A stretch of DNA of 64,000 nucleotides from an uncultured Allomuricauda sp. (GCF_947501165.1 NZ_CANMUU010000001.1:310001-374000), one strand, 5' to 3'. Counted from the stretch's first letter, positions 43,940-53,356 are shown. Numbers and translations are program-made. The notes: generated by a model from the letters alone, not told the origin.

Positions 43940-44395
43940 ATGACCATAGATGCCAAAACTCCAGACGAATATATTGCCCAACTTCCGCCAGAAAGGAAGG
44001 AAGCTGTATCTAAATTGAGAAAGACCATTCAAGAAAATTTACCAAAGGGGTTTAAGGAATGTATAAGCTACAAAATGATTGGGTATGTTGTGCCCCATTC
44101 GCTGTATCCCCATGGATACCATTGCGACCCAAAACTACCTCTACCTTTTATCAATATCGCTTCGCAAAAGAATTTTGTGGCCTTATACCATTCAGGAATA
44201 TATGCGGATAAAAAACTATTGGATTGGTTTGTGGGCGAATATCCAAAATATGTGAAGACCAAATTAGATATGGGCAAGAGTTGCATCAGATTCAAGAACA
44301 TGGAAAACATTCCATATGGGCTTATTGCAGAGTTATGTCAAAAGATGACACCTGAAGATTGGATTAATTTATATGAAAAAAACATCAAAAAATGA
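43940..44395 (+). CDS. DUF1801-family protein
   Basis: This 151-residue cytosolic protein has the DUF1801 (YdhG-like) pattern: TPDEYIAQLPPERKEAVSKL, ECISYKMIGYVVPHSLYP, and FVALYHSGIYADKKLLDWF, ending with CIRFKNMENIPYGLIAEL. The biochemical role is not established. It overlaps the next gene by 4 nt (ATGA). Confidence 0.88.
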   Translation: MTIDAKTPDEYIAQLPPERKEAVSKLRKTIQENLPKGFKECISYKMIGYVVPHSLYPHGYHCDPKLPLPFINIASQKNFVALYHSGIYADKKLLDWFVGEYPKYVKTKLDMGKSCIRFKNMENIPYGLIAELCQKMTPEDWINLYEKNIKK

Positions 44396-44778
44396 AAAAC
44401 AGAGTAACAGGAATAGGCGGTTTTTTCTTTAAGTCCAAAGACCCTGATCACATCAAAACTTGGTACAAGACCCATTTAGGCATACCTGTGGACAACTACG
44501 GATGGAGTTTTTGGTGGAAGGATAAAGAAGGTAAAGATTGTATGACTCAATGGAGTCCTTTTAAAGAGGACACCGAATATTTCAATCCGAGCGAAAAACA
44601 ATTTATGATGAACTTTAGGGTAGAAAACCTTAAAGAGCTACTTGAAGTTTTAAAATCCGAAGGGGTCACAGTAATCGACAAGGTTGAGGAATATGATTAT
44701 GGAAAGTTCGGATGGATTCTAGACCCTGAAGGGAATAAAATCGAGCTTTGGGAACCTGTTGATAAAGCATTCCTTTAA
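44392..44778 (+). CDS. VOC-family (glyoxalase/bleomycin resistance-like) protein
   Basis: This 128-residue protein has paired beta-alpha-beta-beta-beta modules: GGFFFKSKDPDHIKTWYKTH with a likely metal-side residue, and FGWILDPEGNKIELWEP near the end. The closing EPV is typical of VOC proteins. Substrates in this superfamily are highly varied and none is assigned. It is coupled to the DUF1801 gene. Confidence 0.85.
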   Translation: MKNRVTGIGGFFFKSKDPDHIKTWYKTHLGIPVDNYGWSFWWKDKEGKDCMTQWSPFKEDTEYFNPSEKQFMMNFRVENLKELLEVLKSEGVTVIDKVEEYDYGKFGWILDPEGNKIELWEPVDKAFL

Positions 44779-44833
44779 CAAACAAAATATTGTTTATTTT
44801 TAGGCATGTACAACCAACAAAATAAAAAGTACC

Positions 44834-45274
44834 ATGTCTGATGAAAACAAAGATTTAGGAGATAAAGCAGAAGAAGCTTTTGACAAAGCCAAAGACGCGG
44901 CGAAAGACGCGGCTGAGGATGCCAAGGAAGCCGCTAAAGATTTCCAAGAAGATGTCAAGGAGGCATTTGACCCAAAAAACCCCGATAGTGGTAAGACTGT
45001 GGCAATTATTGCACATTTGACCTTAATTGGCTGGATCATTGCCATTATTATGAACAGTAGCAACAAAACTGAGATAGGGTCATTCTACATTAGGCAGGTA
45101 TTGGGAATCTTCCTGTTAGGATTTGTTTTGGGACTAATCCCCGTAGTTAACTTGATAGCTTGGATATTTCCTGTTATTTTATGGGTCATAAGTCTAATCG
45201 GCTCAATTAATGGAAATCAAAAACCTGTCTTTTTGGTTGGAGAGCATTTCCAGAATTGGTTTAAATCTCTATAA
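44834..45274 (+). CDS. DUF4870/Tic20-like membrane protein with LEA-like helical N-terminus
   Basis: This 146-residue protein has a soluble N-terminal region (about 1-48) rich in Ala, Lys, Glu and Asp with short near-repeats (DKAKDAAKDAAEDAKEAAKD), the amphipathic look of LEA or apolipoprotein-type helices. A DUF4870-like membrane domain follows with about three helices (AIIAHLTLIGWIIAIIM, SFYIRQVLGIFLLGFVLGLI, and WIFPVILWVISLIGSINGNQ). The combination is unusual but recurs in marine Flavobacteriaceae. The role is unknown. Confidence 0.75.
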   Translation: MSDENKDLGDKAEEAFDKAKDAAKDAAEDAKEAAKDFQEDVKEAFDPKNPDSGKTVAIIAHLTLIGWIIAIIMNSSNKTEIGSFYIRQVLGIFLLGFVLGLIPVVNLIAWIFPVILWVISLIGSINGNQKPVFLVGEHFQNWFKSL

Positions 45275-45280
45275 GACATA

Positions 45281-45309
45281 AAAGCCAGAAAATCTCTCTG
45301 GCTTTTTTA
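45281..45309 (+). terminator. Rho-independent terminator
   Basis: AAAGCCAGA (45281-45289) pairs with TCTGGCTTT (45297-45305), followed by further Ts. It separates the DUF4870-like gene from the arsR operon. Confidence 0.85.
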
Positions 45310-45325
45310 TTTCATTATATTATCG

Positions 45326-45341
45326 TAATATTGCAATATTA
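45326..45341. promoter_or_regulatory. Probable ArsR operator (perfect 16-bp palindrome)
   Basis: TAATATTGCAATATTA is fully self-complementary and lies 14 nt before the arsR ATG. ArsR/SmtB repressors bind AT-rich palindromes over their own promoters. A TTTATTTG -7-like sequence (45345-45352) directly follows. Confidence 0.6.
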
Positions 45342-45354
45342 AATTTTATTTGCA

Positions 45355-45678
45355 ATGGGAAGTTCAAAGACCCATATTTTTTCTATCCAACATAATGAAT
45401 TAGCCCAAGTTGCTAAAGTTCTGGCCCATCCTGCACGTATTGCCATATTGGAATACATAAGCAAACAGGAAGGCTGTATTTGTAATGATTTAGTGGATGA
45501 AATAGGATTGGCACAACCTACAATTTCCCAACATCTCAATGAGATTAAAAAAATTGGTTTGCTTCAAGGCACTTTTGAAGGTAAAAATTTATGCTATTGC
45601 ATTGACCAAGAAAGATGGCTCGAGCTTCAGCAAGCTTTCAATAATTTCTTTTCTAATATTAACCTTAACTGTTGTTGA
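45355..45678 (+). CDS. arsR: ArsR-family transcriptional repressor
   Basis: This 107-residue winged-helix protein has HPARIAILEYISKQEGCICN followed by the recognition region VDEIGLAQPTISQHLNEIKK. The cysteines in GCICND match the CxC-type metalloid-sensing site next to the DNA-binding helices of ArsR proteins. A palindromic operator precedes the gene. It is the first gene of an arsenic-type operon and would be released from DNA by arsenite. Confidence 0.9.
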   Translation: MGSSKTHIFSIQHNELAQVAKVLAHPARIAILEYISKQEGCICNDLVDEIGLAQPTISQHLNEIKKIGLLQGTFEGKNLCYCIDQERWLELQQAFNNFFSNINLNCC

Positions 45679-45681
45679 TTT

Positions 45682-46182
45682 ATGAACACTCAAGAATTTT
45701 TATCCATATTACAAGAAAACAGACAAAAAAGTCTATTGTTTGAATATAAACCAAACGCTCTCGTAAAGGCCAATTATCACATCACAGAGGTAAAGAACAT
45801 TACCGTTGACTCTGTGGACTGTGGAACAGGAACTGATTTTTGGAAAGAAACCGTTGTTCAATTATGGGAAAGTCCAGCAGAATTGGGTAAAACCGAATTT
45901 ATGTCCGCTTCAAAAGCGTTGGGCATTTTGAATAAGGTAGATCGTATCAAACCCATGGTACGAGATGCTGAGCTTAAACTGGAATATAGCAACGATCAGT
46001 TTCATACCGCACAATTATATGTTTCTGGCTATACCACTACAGAGGATACGCTTCAATTCTTCCTTTCCATCCAAAAGACAGATTGTAAAGCAAAAGAAAC
46101 TTGTGGTGTTCCTGATACCGCAGAAGAAAATAACCTAAAAACAACAATAGGTTCATGTGCACCTGATAGTGGTTGTTGTTAA
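45682..46182 (+). CDS. DUF6428-family protein in arsenic operon
   Basis: This 166-residue protein has the pattern of the DUF6428 family, found with arsR in Bacteroidetes: NTQEFLSILQENRQKSLLFE, DCGTGTDFWKETVVQLWES and a C-terminal cysteine-rich tail (TDCKAKETCGV, GSCAPDSGCC). The clustered cysteines could bind arsenite or another thiophilic metal. The molecular role is not known. Confidence 0.8.
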   Translation: MNTQEFLSILQENRQKSLLFEYKPNALVKANYHITEVKNITVDSVDCGTGTDFWKETVVQLWESPAELGKTEFMSASKALGILNKVDRIKPMVRDAELKLEYSNDQFHTAQLYVSGYTTTEDTLQFFLSIQKTDCKAKETCGVPDTAEENNLKTTIGSCAPDSGCC

Positions 46183-46194
46183 ATTTGCGACATC

Positions 46195-46686
46195 ATGAAG
46201 ATTCGTAGCATGCACGCTTCTGATTGGAATCAGGTGGCCCGTATTTATTCTGAAGGAATAAAAACTGGTTTTGCCACATTTGAGCAGCGAGTTCCACCTT
46301 ATAAAAGTTGGGACGAAGCCCATGTTGATTCTTGTAGAATAGTAGCAGAAGATGACGGCAGAGTTTTGGGTTGGGCAGCACTGTCACCTGTATCTAGTAG
46401 ATGTGTTTATGGCGGGGTTGGAGAAGTGAGTGTATACATAAGCGAGAATAGCAGGGGAAAAGGTATTGGCAAAGCTCTCCTAAAACAGTTGGTCACAGAA
46501 AGTGAAGAAGCTGGATTTTGGACAATTCAATCAGGAATTTTTCCTGAAAACAAGCACAGCATTACCCTTCATGAAAAAGTTGGGTTCCGTTTTATTGGCA
46601 AACGTGAAAGAGTCGGCAAAATCCATGGAATATGGAAAGACAATCTTCTATTTGAAAAACGAAGTTCCAAAGTAGGTATAGATTAA
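46195..46686 (+). CDS. GNAT acetyltransferase (phosphinothricin acetyltransferase-like)
   Basis: This 163-residue enzyme has the GNAT acetyl-CoA motif SRGKGIGKALLKQLV and the N-terminal strand MKIRSMHASDWNQVARIY. The GFATFEQRVPP segment is typical of the Pat/ArsN1-like subgroup, and the position in an ars operon favours ArsN-type detoxification of organoarsenicals or related amino acid analogues. That role is inferred from context. Confidence 0.82.
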   Translation: MKIRSMHASDWNQVARIYSEGIKTGFATFEQRVPPYKSWDEAHVDSCRIVAEDDGRVLGWAALSPVSSRCVYGGVGEVSVYISENSRGKGIGKALLKQLVTESEEAGFWTIQSGIFPENKHSITLHEKVGFRFIGKRERVGKIHGIWKDNLLFEKRSSKVGID

Positions 46687-46698
46687 TCATCAAAAAAA

Positions 46699-47121
46699 AT
46701 GAAAAACGTATTGATTCTTTGTACAGGCAATTCTTGCAGAAGTCAAATGGCACATGGCTATCTCAATTATTTTCAGGATTCCTTGGCAAACGTATATAGT
46801 GCAGGAATAGAAACCCATGGATTGAACCCTGGTGCAGTATCCATTATGAAAGAGGATGGAATAGACATTTCCAGCCATACTTCAAATCATGTAGACGAAT
46901 ATGAAGGTATAGAATGGGACTACATCATCACGGTCTGCGACCATGCTAAAGAAAATTGTCCTTTCATTCCAGCGAAAAATGCTCAGCGAATTCATCATAA
47001 TTTTTCTGACCCATCCAAAGTCAAAGGAACTGGGGAAGAAATTCATAAAGCTTTTTTAAAGACCAGAGGGGAAATCAAAGATTTTATGTACGAATTTGTA
47101 AAGGAGGAATTGACCAATTAG
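46699..47121 (+). CDS. arsC: Thioredoxin-coupled arsenate reductase (low-molecular-weight phosphatase fold)
   Basis: This 140-residue protein has the P-loop CTGNSCRSQMAHG (Cys9 x5 Arg pattern). The redox cysteine pair with seven-residue spacing in CDHAKENCPFIP matches Cys82/Cys89 of pI258-type ArsC. It reduces arsenate to arsenite inside the cell. It ends the ars operon and overlaps the convergent 47118 gene by 4 nt, so no arsenite exporter follows in this window. Confidence 0.92.
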   Translation: MKNVLILCTGNSCRSQMAHGYLNYFQDSLANVYSAGIETHGLNPGAVSIMKEDGIDISSHTSNHVDEYEGIEWDYIITVCDHAKENCPFIPAKNAQRIHHNFSDPSKVKGTGEEIHKAFLKTRGEIKDFMYEFVKEELTN

Positions 47122-48119
47122 TCATTTGGCCAATAATCGCTGGGAAGGAAATCTGCCATGCGTTGTGAGCCCATTTCGCCACCGAAAAATACACTTTTGT
47201 TAGGGCTTTCATTACCGAATTGGTCAATAAAGAAAATAGGGGTTTTGCATTTCATAGAAGAGATTTTTCCATCATTAAACCGGATTAAAAAATCCTTTCC
47301 CAATGCCATGACCTCTACATAATTTTGTGAGGGCTTTACTTTTAATTGGCTGTAAGGGTCAATCTGAAACCTTCCTCGATAGATATTGAACTTTTCTTTC
47401 TCCAACTCTTTTCTTGATAAAGATCTCATAAAGTGGAGCACAGAGCCTTTATAGGCTTTCTCCCTTTTTTTCTCAAACTCGCCATTATACTCTCTAAAGA
47501 GTGTTCTACAAGAAAACATGGTTGATTCAACTACAGGTTTTCTCCGCTCAATGTTTTCAAAGCTTACTTCAAAATACTCCAAAATGCAACTGACAGAATA
47601 TCCTAGGTATGGATTATCGATAAGTATAGGCTTATCAGCAAAAGCATATAGTTTTTTTTCGCTTAGAGAAAACTTAAGTATCAAATCCTTTAGGTTGAGA
47701 ATTTGAGATTTTGATGCACCTCTTGAAGTCCCCAAAAATTCCTTTTCAAAAATAGCAGCCTTTTTCTCCCAGCTCCAAATATCTTCGTCCACCACAACCT
47801 CATCTAGAATAACCGTTTTAGGCTTGAGCTGCAAAATACCAAGGTCTTTTGAAGTCACTTCAGAGATTTCCATTGTCTCAAATCCAATAAAACTTATTAT
47901 CAAAGCCACGGAAAGTCCTTTAGGTAATAGAATTCTAAAATACCCATTACTATCCGTGGTAGTTCCTAGAGCCGTACCATCATAAAACACAGAAACATCT
48001 GTGAGCGGTTCATGGGAAGAGGCGTTAACTACTCTTCCAGTAAGGTAATCCTGAGCTAAGATGAATTCAAAAGCAATTAGAGAAAAGTAAAAGGCAAAAA
48101 GCACTCCCCTTTTTTCCAT
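47118..48119 (-). CDS. Secreted carboxypeptidase regulatory-like domain protein
   Basis: This 333-residue protein has a signal peptide (about 1-22, ILAQ). One CarboxypepD_reg-like domain spans about 25-105 (LTGRVVNASSHEPLTDVSVF, TTTDSNGYFRILLPKGL, VILDEVVV). A soluble C-terminal region has no recognised motif. Similar short proteins in Bacteroidetes act without a barrel; the role is unknown. The gene is 1 nt downstream of the OlsF-like gene and probably shares its transcript. Confidence 0.8.
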   Translation of the reverse strand: MEKRGVLFAFYFSLIAFEFILAQDYLTGRVVNASSHEPLTDVSVFYDGTALGTTTDSNGYFRILLPKGLSVALIISFIGFETMEISEVTSKDLGILQLKPKTVILDEVVVDEDIWSWEKKAAIFEKEFLGTSRGASKSQILNLKDLILKFSLSEKKLYAFADKPILIDNPYLGYSVSCILEYFEVSFENIERRKPVVESTMFSCRTLFREYNGEFEKKREKAYKGSVLHFMRSLSRKELEKEKFNIYRGRFQIDPYSQLKVKPSQNYVEVMALGKDFLIRFNDGKISSMKCKTPIFFIDQFGNESPNKSVFFGGEMGSQRMADFLPSDYWPND

Positions 48120-48120
48120 G

Positions 48121-49914
48121 TTAAACGGTTTTCCGTTCCAACTCTGCTTGAAATTCTTCCATAACCGGTTTTACCGTGCTTTCTGGCAAATCGGCTATCT
48201 TAATATACATCAAACCATCCACAGAATTGTTGAAGAGTGGGTCTACATTGAAAGCAACCACTTTCGCATTCTGTTTGATATATTTTTTGATGAGCACCGG
48301 TAGTCTTAAACTTCCGGGTTCAACTTCATTAATCAGCTTGTCGAATTTATTAAGGTCGGCCTGGGTTTCATCAAATATGAATTCTTTATCCGCATCCTTC
48401 AACTGCACCTTGAACTCTTTTTTTGGACGAATGTATTGTGCTACGTATGGGTCCCAATAATTGGATTTCATGAATTCAATCATCAAGGATTTTGAAAAAT
48501 TGGAAAATTGGTTACTTATGCTCACGCCCCCAATCAAATATTTGTGCTCAGGAAATCGTAACGTAGTATGTACAATTCCTTTCCAAAGTAAAAACAAGGG
48601 CATGGGTTTCTGCTGATATTCCTTTACGATGTAGGCTCGGCCCATTTCAATGGATTTGCTCATCATATCATACAATTCCGGCTCAAACCGAAACAGGTCT
48701 TGAAGATAGAATCCATCTATACCGTAGTTTTTAAAAATATGACTCCCCAATCCCATTCTATAAGCGCCCACTATAGCTTTTTCTTCATCATCCCAAAGAA
48801 ACAAATGGTGATAGTATGAATCAAACTGGTCCAAATCGATGGGGTTATTGGTTCCCTCTCCTACTTCACGGAATGTTATTTCCCTTTGTCGACCAATTTC
48901 TTTAAGGATAAAAGGCATTTCCTTTTCTTGCGCCAAATACACTTCATAATTTTTGCTCTGGAGCAACCTACAATCCTTTTCTCGCAGCTTTTCTATTTCT
49001 CCTTCCAGAACCTCTACACGTACGGCTGTGGCAATTTTTTTAGGGGTCTTTGGAATTTTCAAGGTGGTGGGAACCTTATCAATAAGTCGCTCTTTTTCAA
49101 AAGCATTGGCCAATAGATAGGTTTTTTTGCGTAGTAATTCCGTGAAACCTTCCAAGGTTTTCTCCTCTTTCTGCGAGGCCACGGATATGGGTTGACCCAC
49201 GCGTACCTTGATGGGTCTTCTTCGTTGCGTGGTTAATTCTGAAGGTAACTTTGCCGTTCTGAATACGTCGTTTATCTTGGATAAACGATAAAAAAGACGA
49301 CTATTTCTTGCATGAAAATATATAGGGACTACTGGGACTTCTGCTTTTCTTATCAATTTAATAGCCGCTTCTTCCCAAGGTCTGTCCACAACTAACTTAC
49401 CATCCCTATACGTGGAAACTTCTCCGGCTGGGAAAATCCCTAAAGGGTGGCCATCTCTTAAATGGGTTAATGCGGTTTTGAACCCCATGACACTGCTTTT
49501 GGCATCCTTATGATTTTCAAAAGGGTTTACTGGCATTATAAAGGGCTTCAAAGGGACAATACGCTGTAATAAGAAATTGGCGATTATCTTAAAGTCTTTT
49601 CGTTCTTGAAGCATCAACTTCAACAAAAGTACCCCGTCAATTCCACCCAAGGGATGATTGCTTATGGTGATGTAAGGACCCGTTTTGGGCAATCTTTTTA
49701 AATCCTCTTCAGGAATTTCAAAATCAATCTCATAATGCTCAAGGATGGATTCCAAGAATTCCGTTCCGGAAAGATTCTTATTCTTGGTATAAAAGCTGTT
49801 CATCGTGGTAATTTTGGTAACCACCATCAATAACCAACCTATGAACGTACCAATAAAACCGTATCGATTTACCCCTATTACTTTTGCTACCTCTTTGGCA
49901 GAAACCAACCCCAT
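48121..49914 (-). CDS. Bifunctional acyltransferase, OlsF-like (ornithine/aminolipid synthesis)
   Basis: This 597-residue protein has an N-terminal PlsC-type acyltransferase domain (about 60-280) with ISNHPLGGIDGVLLLKL and GIFPAGEVSTYRDGKL. The C-terminal hemolysin/OlsB-type GNAT-fold N-acyltransferase domain (about 330-560) shows LFLWDDEEKAIVGAYRMGLG, ELYDMMSKSIEMGRAYIV and YLIGGVSISNQF. A fusion of an OlsA-like and an OlsB-like domain is the OlsF arrangement known to make ornithine lipids, including in Flavobacterium. The first domain has the HPLGGID form rather than HxxxxD, as in hemolysin-type relatives. It acts at the inner membrane. The acyl acceptor (ornithine, glycine or other) cannot be read from sequence. 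Confidence 0.82.
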   Translation of the reverse strand: MGLVSAKEVAKVIGVNRYGFIGTFIGWLLMVVTKITTMNSFYTKNKNLSGTEFLESILEHYEIDFEIPEEDLKRLPKTGPYITISNHPLGGIDGVLLLKLMLQERKDFKIIANFLLQRIVPLKPFIMPVNPFENHKDAKSSVMGFKTALTHLRDGHPLGIFPAGEVSTYRDGKLVVDRPWEEAAIKLIRKAEVPVVPIYFHARNSRLFYRLSKINDVFRTAKLPSELTTQRRRPIKVRVGQPISVASQKEEKTLEGFTELLRKKTYLLANAFEKERLIDKVPTTLKIPKTPKKIATAVRVEVLEGEIEKLREKDCRLLQSKNYEVYLAQEKEMPFILKEIGRQREITFREVGEGTNNPIDLDQFDSYYHHLFLWDDEEKAIVGAYRMGLGSHIFKNYGIDGFYLQDLFRFEPELYDMMSKSIEMGRAYIVKEYQQKPMPLFLLWKGIVHTTLRFPEHKYLIGGVSISNQFSNFSKSLMIEFMKSNYWDPYVAQYIRPKKEFKVQLKDADKEFIFDETQADLNKFDKLINEVEPGSLRLPVLIKKYIKQNAKVVAFNVDPLFNNSVDGLMYIKIADLPESTVKPVMEEFQAELERKTV

Positions 49915-49987
49915 ACTTTATCAATTAGGTAAAAGTAAAGATAGGGAATTGCCCAAATAGGGAGACAAACAAATGTTAGGTTTGGGT

Positions 49988-51238
49988 TTATTTTACCACT
50001 AGCTGAACGGTTTCCTTACCACGCTGTTCCACCAGTACTGATTTCCCATTTTGAAGGGACTTAACAGCGTTGTCATTAAAATGACGGATTGTATATAAAG
50101 AAACATCTTCGTGGCAAATGACTTTGAACTTTTGCCCAAGCTCTTCCAAAATGGTTTGAAGTCCTCCAAATTTGTTATCCAAACAAACAGAAAAGCTGAT
50201 AGCGGAATTTTGGATCAAGTCTACTTTTAATTTATGGTCATGGAAAAGTTTGAAAATTTCACTTATGCTTTCCTCCACAATAAAGGAGAAGTCTAAAGTG
50301 GATAATTTCAATAAAACCTGATTTTTCTTCACTATAAAACAAGGAATATCCGGTGAAATCCCTTTCCCAGTACTTACCTTGGTACCATTGCCCAATGGAT
50401 TCACAAAGGATTTAACATGTAGCGGAATCTCCTTTCGTTGCAAAGGTTGAAGTGTCTTGGGATGAATAACGGAAGCTCCGTAAAATGCCAATTCTATCGC
50501 CTCCCGATACGAGATTTGATCTAAAAGCTGTGTTTCTTCAAAACTTCTAGGGTCTGCATTCAAAACCCCAGGAACATCTTTCCAGATTGTGACAGAATTT
50601 GCGTTTAAGCAATAGGCTAGTATGGCCGCGGTATAATCTGAACCTTCCCTTCCTAATGTAGTTGTGAAATTATTATCATCACTTCCCAAAAATCCTTGCG
50701 TTATGTTCAATTTGGACATATCCACTCTGGATTTTACTTCACTTTCGGTTCTTTCCCAATTTACCTGTGCGTCTCTATACGAATTATTGGTTTTTATCAA
50801 TTCCCGAACATCATGCCAAGTATTGGTCAAACCTTCTTGGTTAAGATAAGCACTTACTATGGAAGTGGACATCAATTCCCCATAGCCTACTACTTGATCG
50901 TATACAAAGGCATATTTTGGGGATTTGTTCCAAGCTAAAAACCCCTTTACCTCCTCAAAGAGGATGTTTATTTTTTCGTGAACAGGATGGTCTTCGTATT
51001 CAAATAGTTCAGAAATTATTCCATAATGATAGTCCTTAATCTCTTGAAGCACTATGGATATCCTTCTTTTATCATCAAAATAAGCAGACACCAAAGACTC
51101 CATGGCATTGGTGGTTTTACCCATGGCCGAGATTACCACCAAAGTGTCTTCAAATCCAACTTCTTGGAGCACTCTAACCACATTTCTGACGCCATCTGCA
51201 TCTTTCACTGATGCCCCACCAAACTTAAATATTCGCAT
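49988..51238 (-). CDS. Aspartate kinase (monofunctional)
   Basis: This 416-residue enzyme phosphorylates aspartate, the first step toward lysine, threonine and methionine. The N-terminal kinase domain has KFGGASVKDADG, VISAMGKTTNAM and TTLGREGSDYTAAILAY. The C-terminal part (about 295-416) has ACT-type domains for allosteric control. There is no homoserine dehydrogenase domain, so it is the monofunctional type. The symbol lysC is possible but the isoform is not certain. Confidence 0.92.
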   Translation of the reverse strand: MRIFKFGGASVKDADGVRNVVRVLQEVGFEDTLVVISAMGKTTNAMESLVSAYFDDKRRISIVLQEIKDYHYGIISELFEYEDHPVHEKINILFEEVKGFLAWNKSPKYAFVYDQVVGYGELMSTSIVSAYLNQEGLTNTWHDVRELIKTNNSYRDAQVNWERTESEVKSRVDMSKLNITQGFLGSDDNNFTTTLGREGSDYTAAILAYCLNANSVTIWKDVPGVLNADPRSFEETQLLDQISYREAIELAFYGASVIHPKTLQPLQRKEIPLHVKSFVNPLGNGTKVSTGKGISPDIPCFIVKKNQVLLKLSTLDFSFIVEESISEIFKLFHDHKLKVDLIQNSAISFSVCLDNKFGGLQTILEELGQKFKVICHEDVSLYTIRHFNDNAVKSLQNGKSVLVEQRGKETVQLVVK

Positions 51239-51248
51239 TCTTAAAAAA

Positions 51249-51731
51249 TCAACTTATATTATTCAAATAATTCTGAATCCCTTTTTGGTCCAATTGTACT
51301 ACGTCCCAGTCTCTCATCACTTTGGCTCCCTTACTTTCATAAAATGTGATGGCTGGTTCGTTCCAGTCCAAGACTTCCCATGAAATTCTTTTTACCCCTT
51401 TGGATTCTCCATACTTCACCACTTCATTCAATAATGCTGAGCCCACTCCTTTTCCTCTCATGTTTTGGGTAACAATTAAGTCCTCCAAATGGATTACCGG
51501 ACCTTTCCATGTGGAATATCTAGGAAAAACCAAGGCTATCCCCACTATTCTGTTGTCACTTTCAGCCACAAAACAATGAAATAAAGGATTGTTTCCAAAA
51601 CCGTGCTCCTTTAAATCCGATAAATTAACCTCAACAGCATCAGATTCCTTTTCAAAATCAGCAAGTTCTTGCACCAAAGTCAAAACCTGGTCCATGTCCT
51701 TTTCCCTAGCATCTCTAATTGAAAAACTCAT
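51249..51731 (-). CDS. GNAT-family N-acetyltransferase
   Basis: The ATG at 51731 (MSFSIRDAREKDMDQV) gives 160 residues; a TTG start seven codons upstream is less likely. The acetyl-CoA motif QNMRGKGVGSALLNEVV and the segment YSTWKGPVIHLEDLIV are typical of the spermidine/diamine acetyltransferase-like branch. The substrate is not known. It lies 10 nt upstream of aspartate kinase and is likely cotranscribed. Confidence 0.88.
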   Translation of the reverse strand: MSFSIRDAREKDMDQVLTLVQELADFEKESDAVEVNLSDLKEHGFGNNPLFHCFVAESDNRIVGIALVFPRYSTWKGPVIHLEDLIVTQNMRGKGVGSALLNEVVKYGESKGVKRISWEVLDWNEPAITFYESKGAKVMRDWDVVQLDQKGIQNYLNNIS

Positions 51732-51840
51732 ATTGTTACAAATAAAACTCAAAGTTATAAATATCTATATTTAAAGTTTGCCGAAAACGATGTAGTATCA
51801 CAAAATACCCGATATTTGCCTTTAAATAAAACAGTTCTTA

Positions 51841-52851
51841 ATGTTCGACAAGCAACACCGCACACTAGGAGAATTTATTATAGCCAACCAGAACTCTTTT
51901 CAATATACTTCAGGGGAACTTTCGAGACTTCTCAACGGAATCCGACTTGCAGCAAAAGTTGTAAATCACGAAGTGAACAAGGCAGGGTTGGTAGATATAA
52001 TCGGAACTGCCGGTGATGTAAACATTCAAGGTGAAAATCAGCAAAAGCTGGATGTTCTTGCGAACGAAAAATTCATTCAAACCCTAAAGAATCGCGAAAT
52101 TGTTTGTGGAATTGCCTCAGAGGAAGAAGACGATTTTATAAGCATCAACAGTTTTGATAAGAAACATCAGAATAAATATATTGTATTGATTGATCCTCTT
52201 GACGGGTCTTCAAACATTGACGTAAACGTATCCGTTGGAACCATATTTTCAATCTATAGGCGTGTTACCCCAGTAGGAACGCCCGTAACTTTGGAAGATT
52301 TTCTTCAACCAGGACGAAATCAGATAGCTGCTGGATATATTATTTATGGAACATCTACTATGTTGGTCTATACCACAGGTGATGGCGTAAACGGTTTTAC
52401 ATTAAATCCAGCTTTGGGAACGTTTTATCTTTCTCATCCTAATATGCAGTTTCCAGAAACCGGAAAGATTTATTCAGTAAATGAAGGGAATTACACGCAT
52501 TTCCCACAAGGCGTCAAGAATTATATCAAATACTGTCAAATGGAGGAAGGTGACCGTCCTTACACCTCGAGGTATATCGGCTCTTTGGTTTCCGATTTTC
52601 ATCGAAACATGATCAAAGGCGGAATCTATTTGTATCCAAAAAGCAGCAAAGCCTCTAATGGGAAACTACGCCTACTTTATGAATGTAATCCAATGGCTTT
52701 TTTAGCCGAACAGGCCAACGGCAAAGCTAGTGATGGCTTTGAACCTATAATGGATATCCAGCCTACGGAGTTACATCAACGGGTTCCTTTCTTCTGTGGA
52801 AGTAAAAAAATGGTGGAAAAGGCCGAAGAATTTATGGCAGCACAAGGCTAG
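51841..52851 (+). CDS. fbp: Fructose-1,6-bisphosphatase, class I
   Basis: This 336-residue gluconeogenic enzyme hydrolyses fructose 1,6-bisphosphate. It shows SEEEDDFI, the metal-binding [20 protein letters not shown] and the substrate segment [13 protein letters not shown]. It shares its TAG stop with the convergent TerB-like gene through a CTAG. A GATATTTG sequence (51811-51818) just upstream may be a weak -7 element. Confidence 0.96.
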   Translation: MFDKQHRTLGEFIIANQNSFQYTSGELSRLLNGIRLAAKVVNHEVNKAGLVDIIGTAGDVNIQGENQQKLDVLANEKFIQTLKNREIVCGIASEEEDDFISINSFDKKHQNKYIVLIDPLDGSSNIDVNVSVGTIFSIYRRVTPVGTPVTLEDFLQPGRNQIAAGYIIYGTSTMLVYTTGDGVNGFTLNPALGTFYLSHPNMQFPETGKIYSVNEGNYTHFPQGVKNYIKYCQMEEGDRPYTSRYIGSLVSDFHRNMIKGGIYLYPKSSKASNGKLRLLYECNPMAFLAEQANGKASDGFEPIMDIQPTELHQRVPFFCGSKKMVEKAEEFMAAQG

Positions 52852-53270
52852 CGATTCAACAGATATTGAAACGCTTCAAAATCAATCCTGCCATGGAAAA
52901 TATCATATGATTTTTTGATTAATGCCTTAGCATCTTCCGGAGAATAGCCCAACCCAATGGCATATTTTTCAATAAGGTTCATTTGCTCTTCCTCTATAAT
53001 TTGATCTGCGAAGACCATTTTAAAGAAATCAAAGAGCCTCATTAGTCTTTTTTCTGAACTATGGGGAGTTTCAATGGGATATTTATTCTCCTTTTTCATG
53101 ACCTCCTTATACTCGGCTTCAGAGATATTGAGTCTAAAAGCAAACTTGTCCAGAATTGCTTTTTCCTTTTCATTTATCTCACCATCTACAGTGGCCAAAG
53201 TGGCCAAGGTGGCAAAATGAGCTAAATTTTTCCGCTTTTCTCCGTGCTCGTATAAATCTAGAATGGGCAT
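52848..53270 (-). CDS. TerB-like helical protein
   Basis: This 140-residue all-helical protein shows two repeats of the TerB/DjlA N-terminal type: [19 protein letters not shown] and [19 protein letters not shown], with acidic loop residues that may bind metal. TerB-family proteins appear in tellurite resistance and stress contexts, but isolated members such as this have no assigned function. Its stop overlaps that of fbp by 4 nt. Confidence 0.75.
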   Translation of the reverse strand: MPILDLYEHGEKRKNLAHFATLATLATVDGEINEKEKAILDKFAFRLNISEAEYKEVMKKENKYPIETPHSSEKRLMRLFDFFKMVFADQIIEEEQMNLIEKYAIGLGYSPEDAKALIKKSYDIFHGRIDFEAFQYLLNR

Positions 53271-53356
53271 ACCTTAAAATTTGTTGGCAAATATAATTTT
53301 TACCTGAGAAACCTAGGTAACATATCCCCAAAAGAAATTCGTATTTTTCAAGAGCT

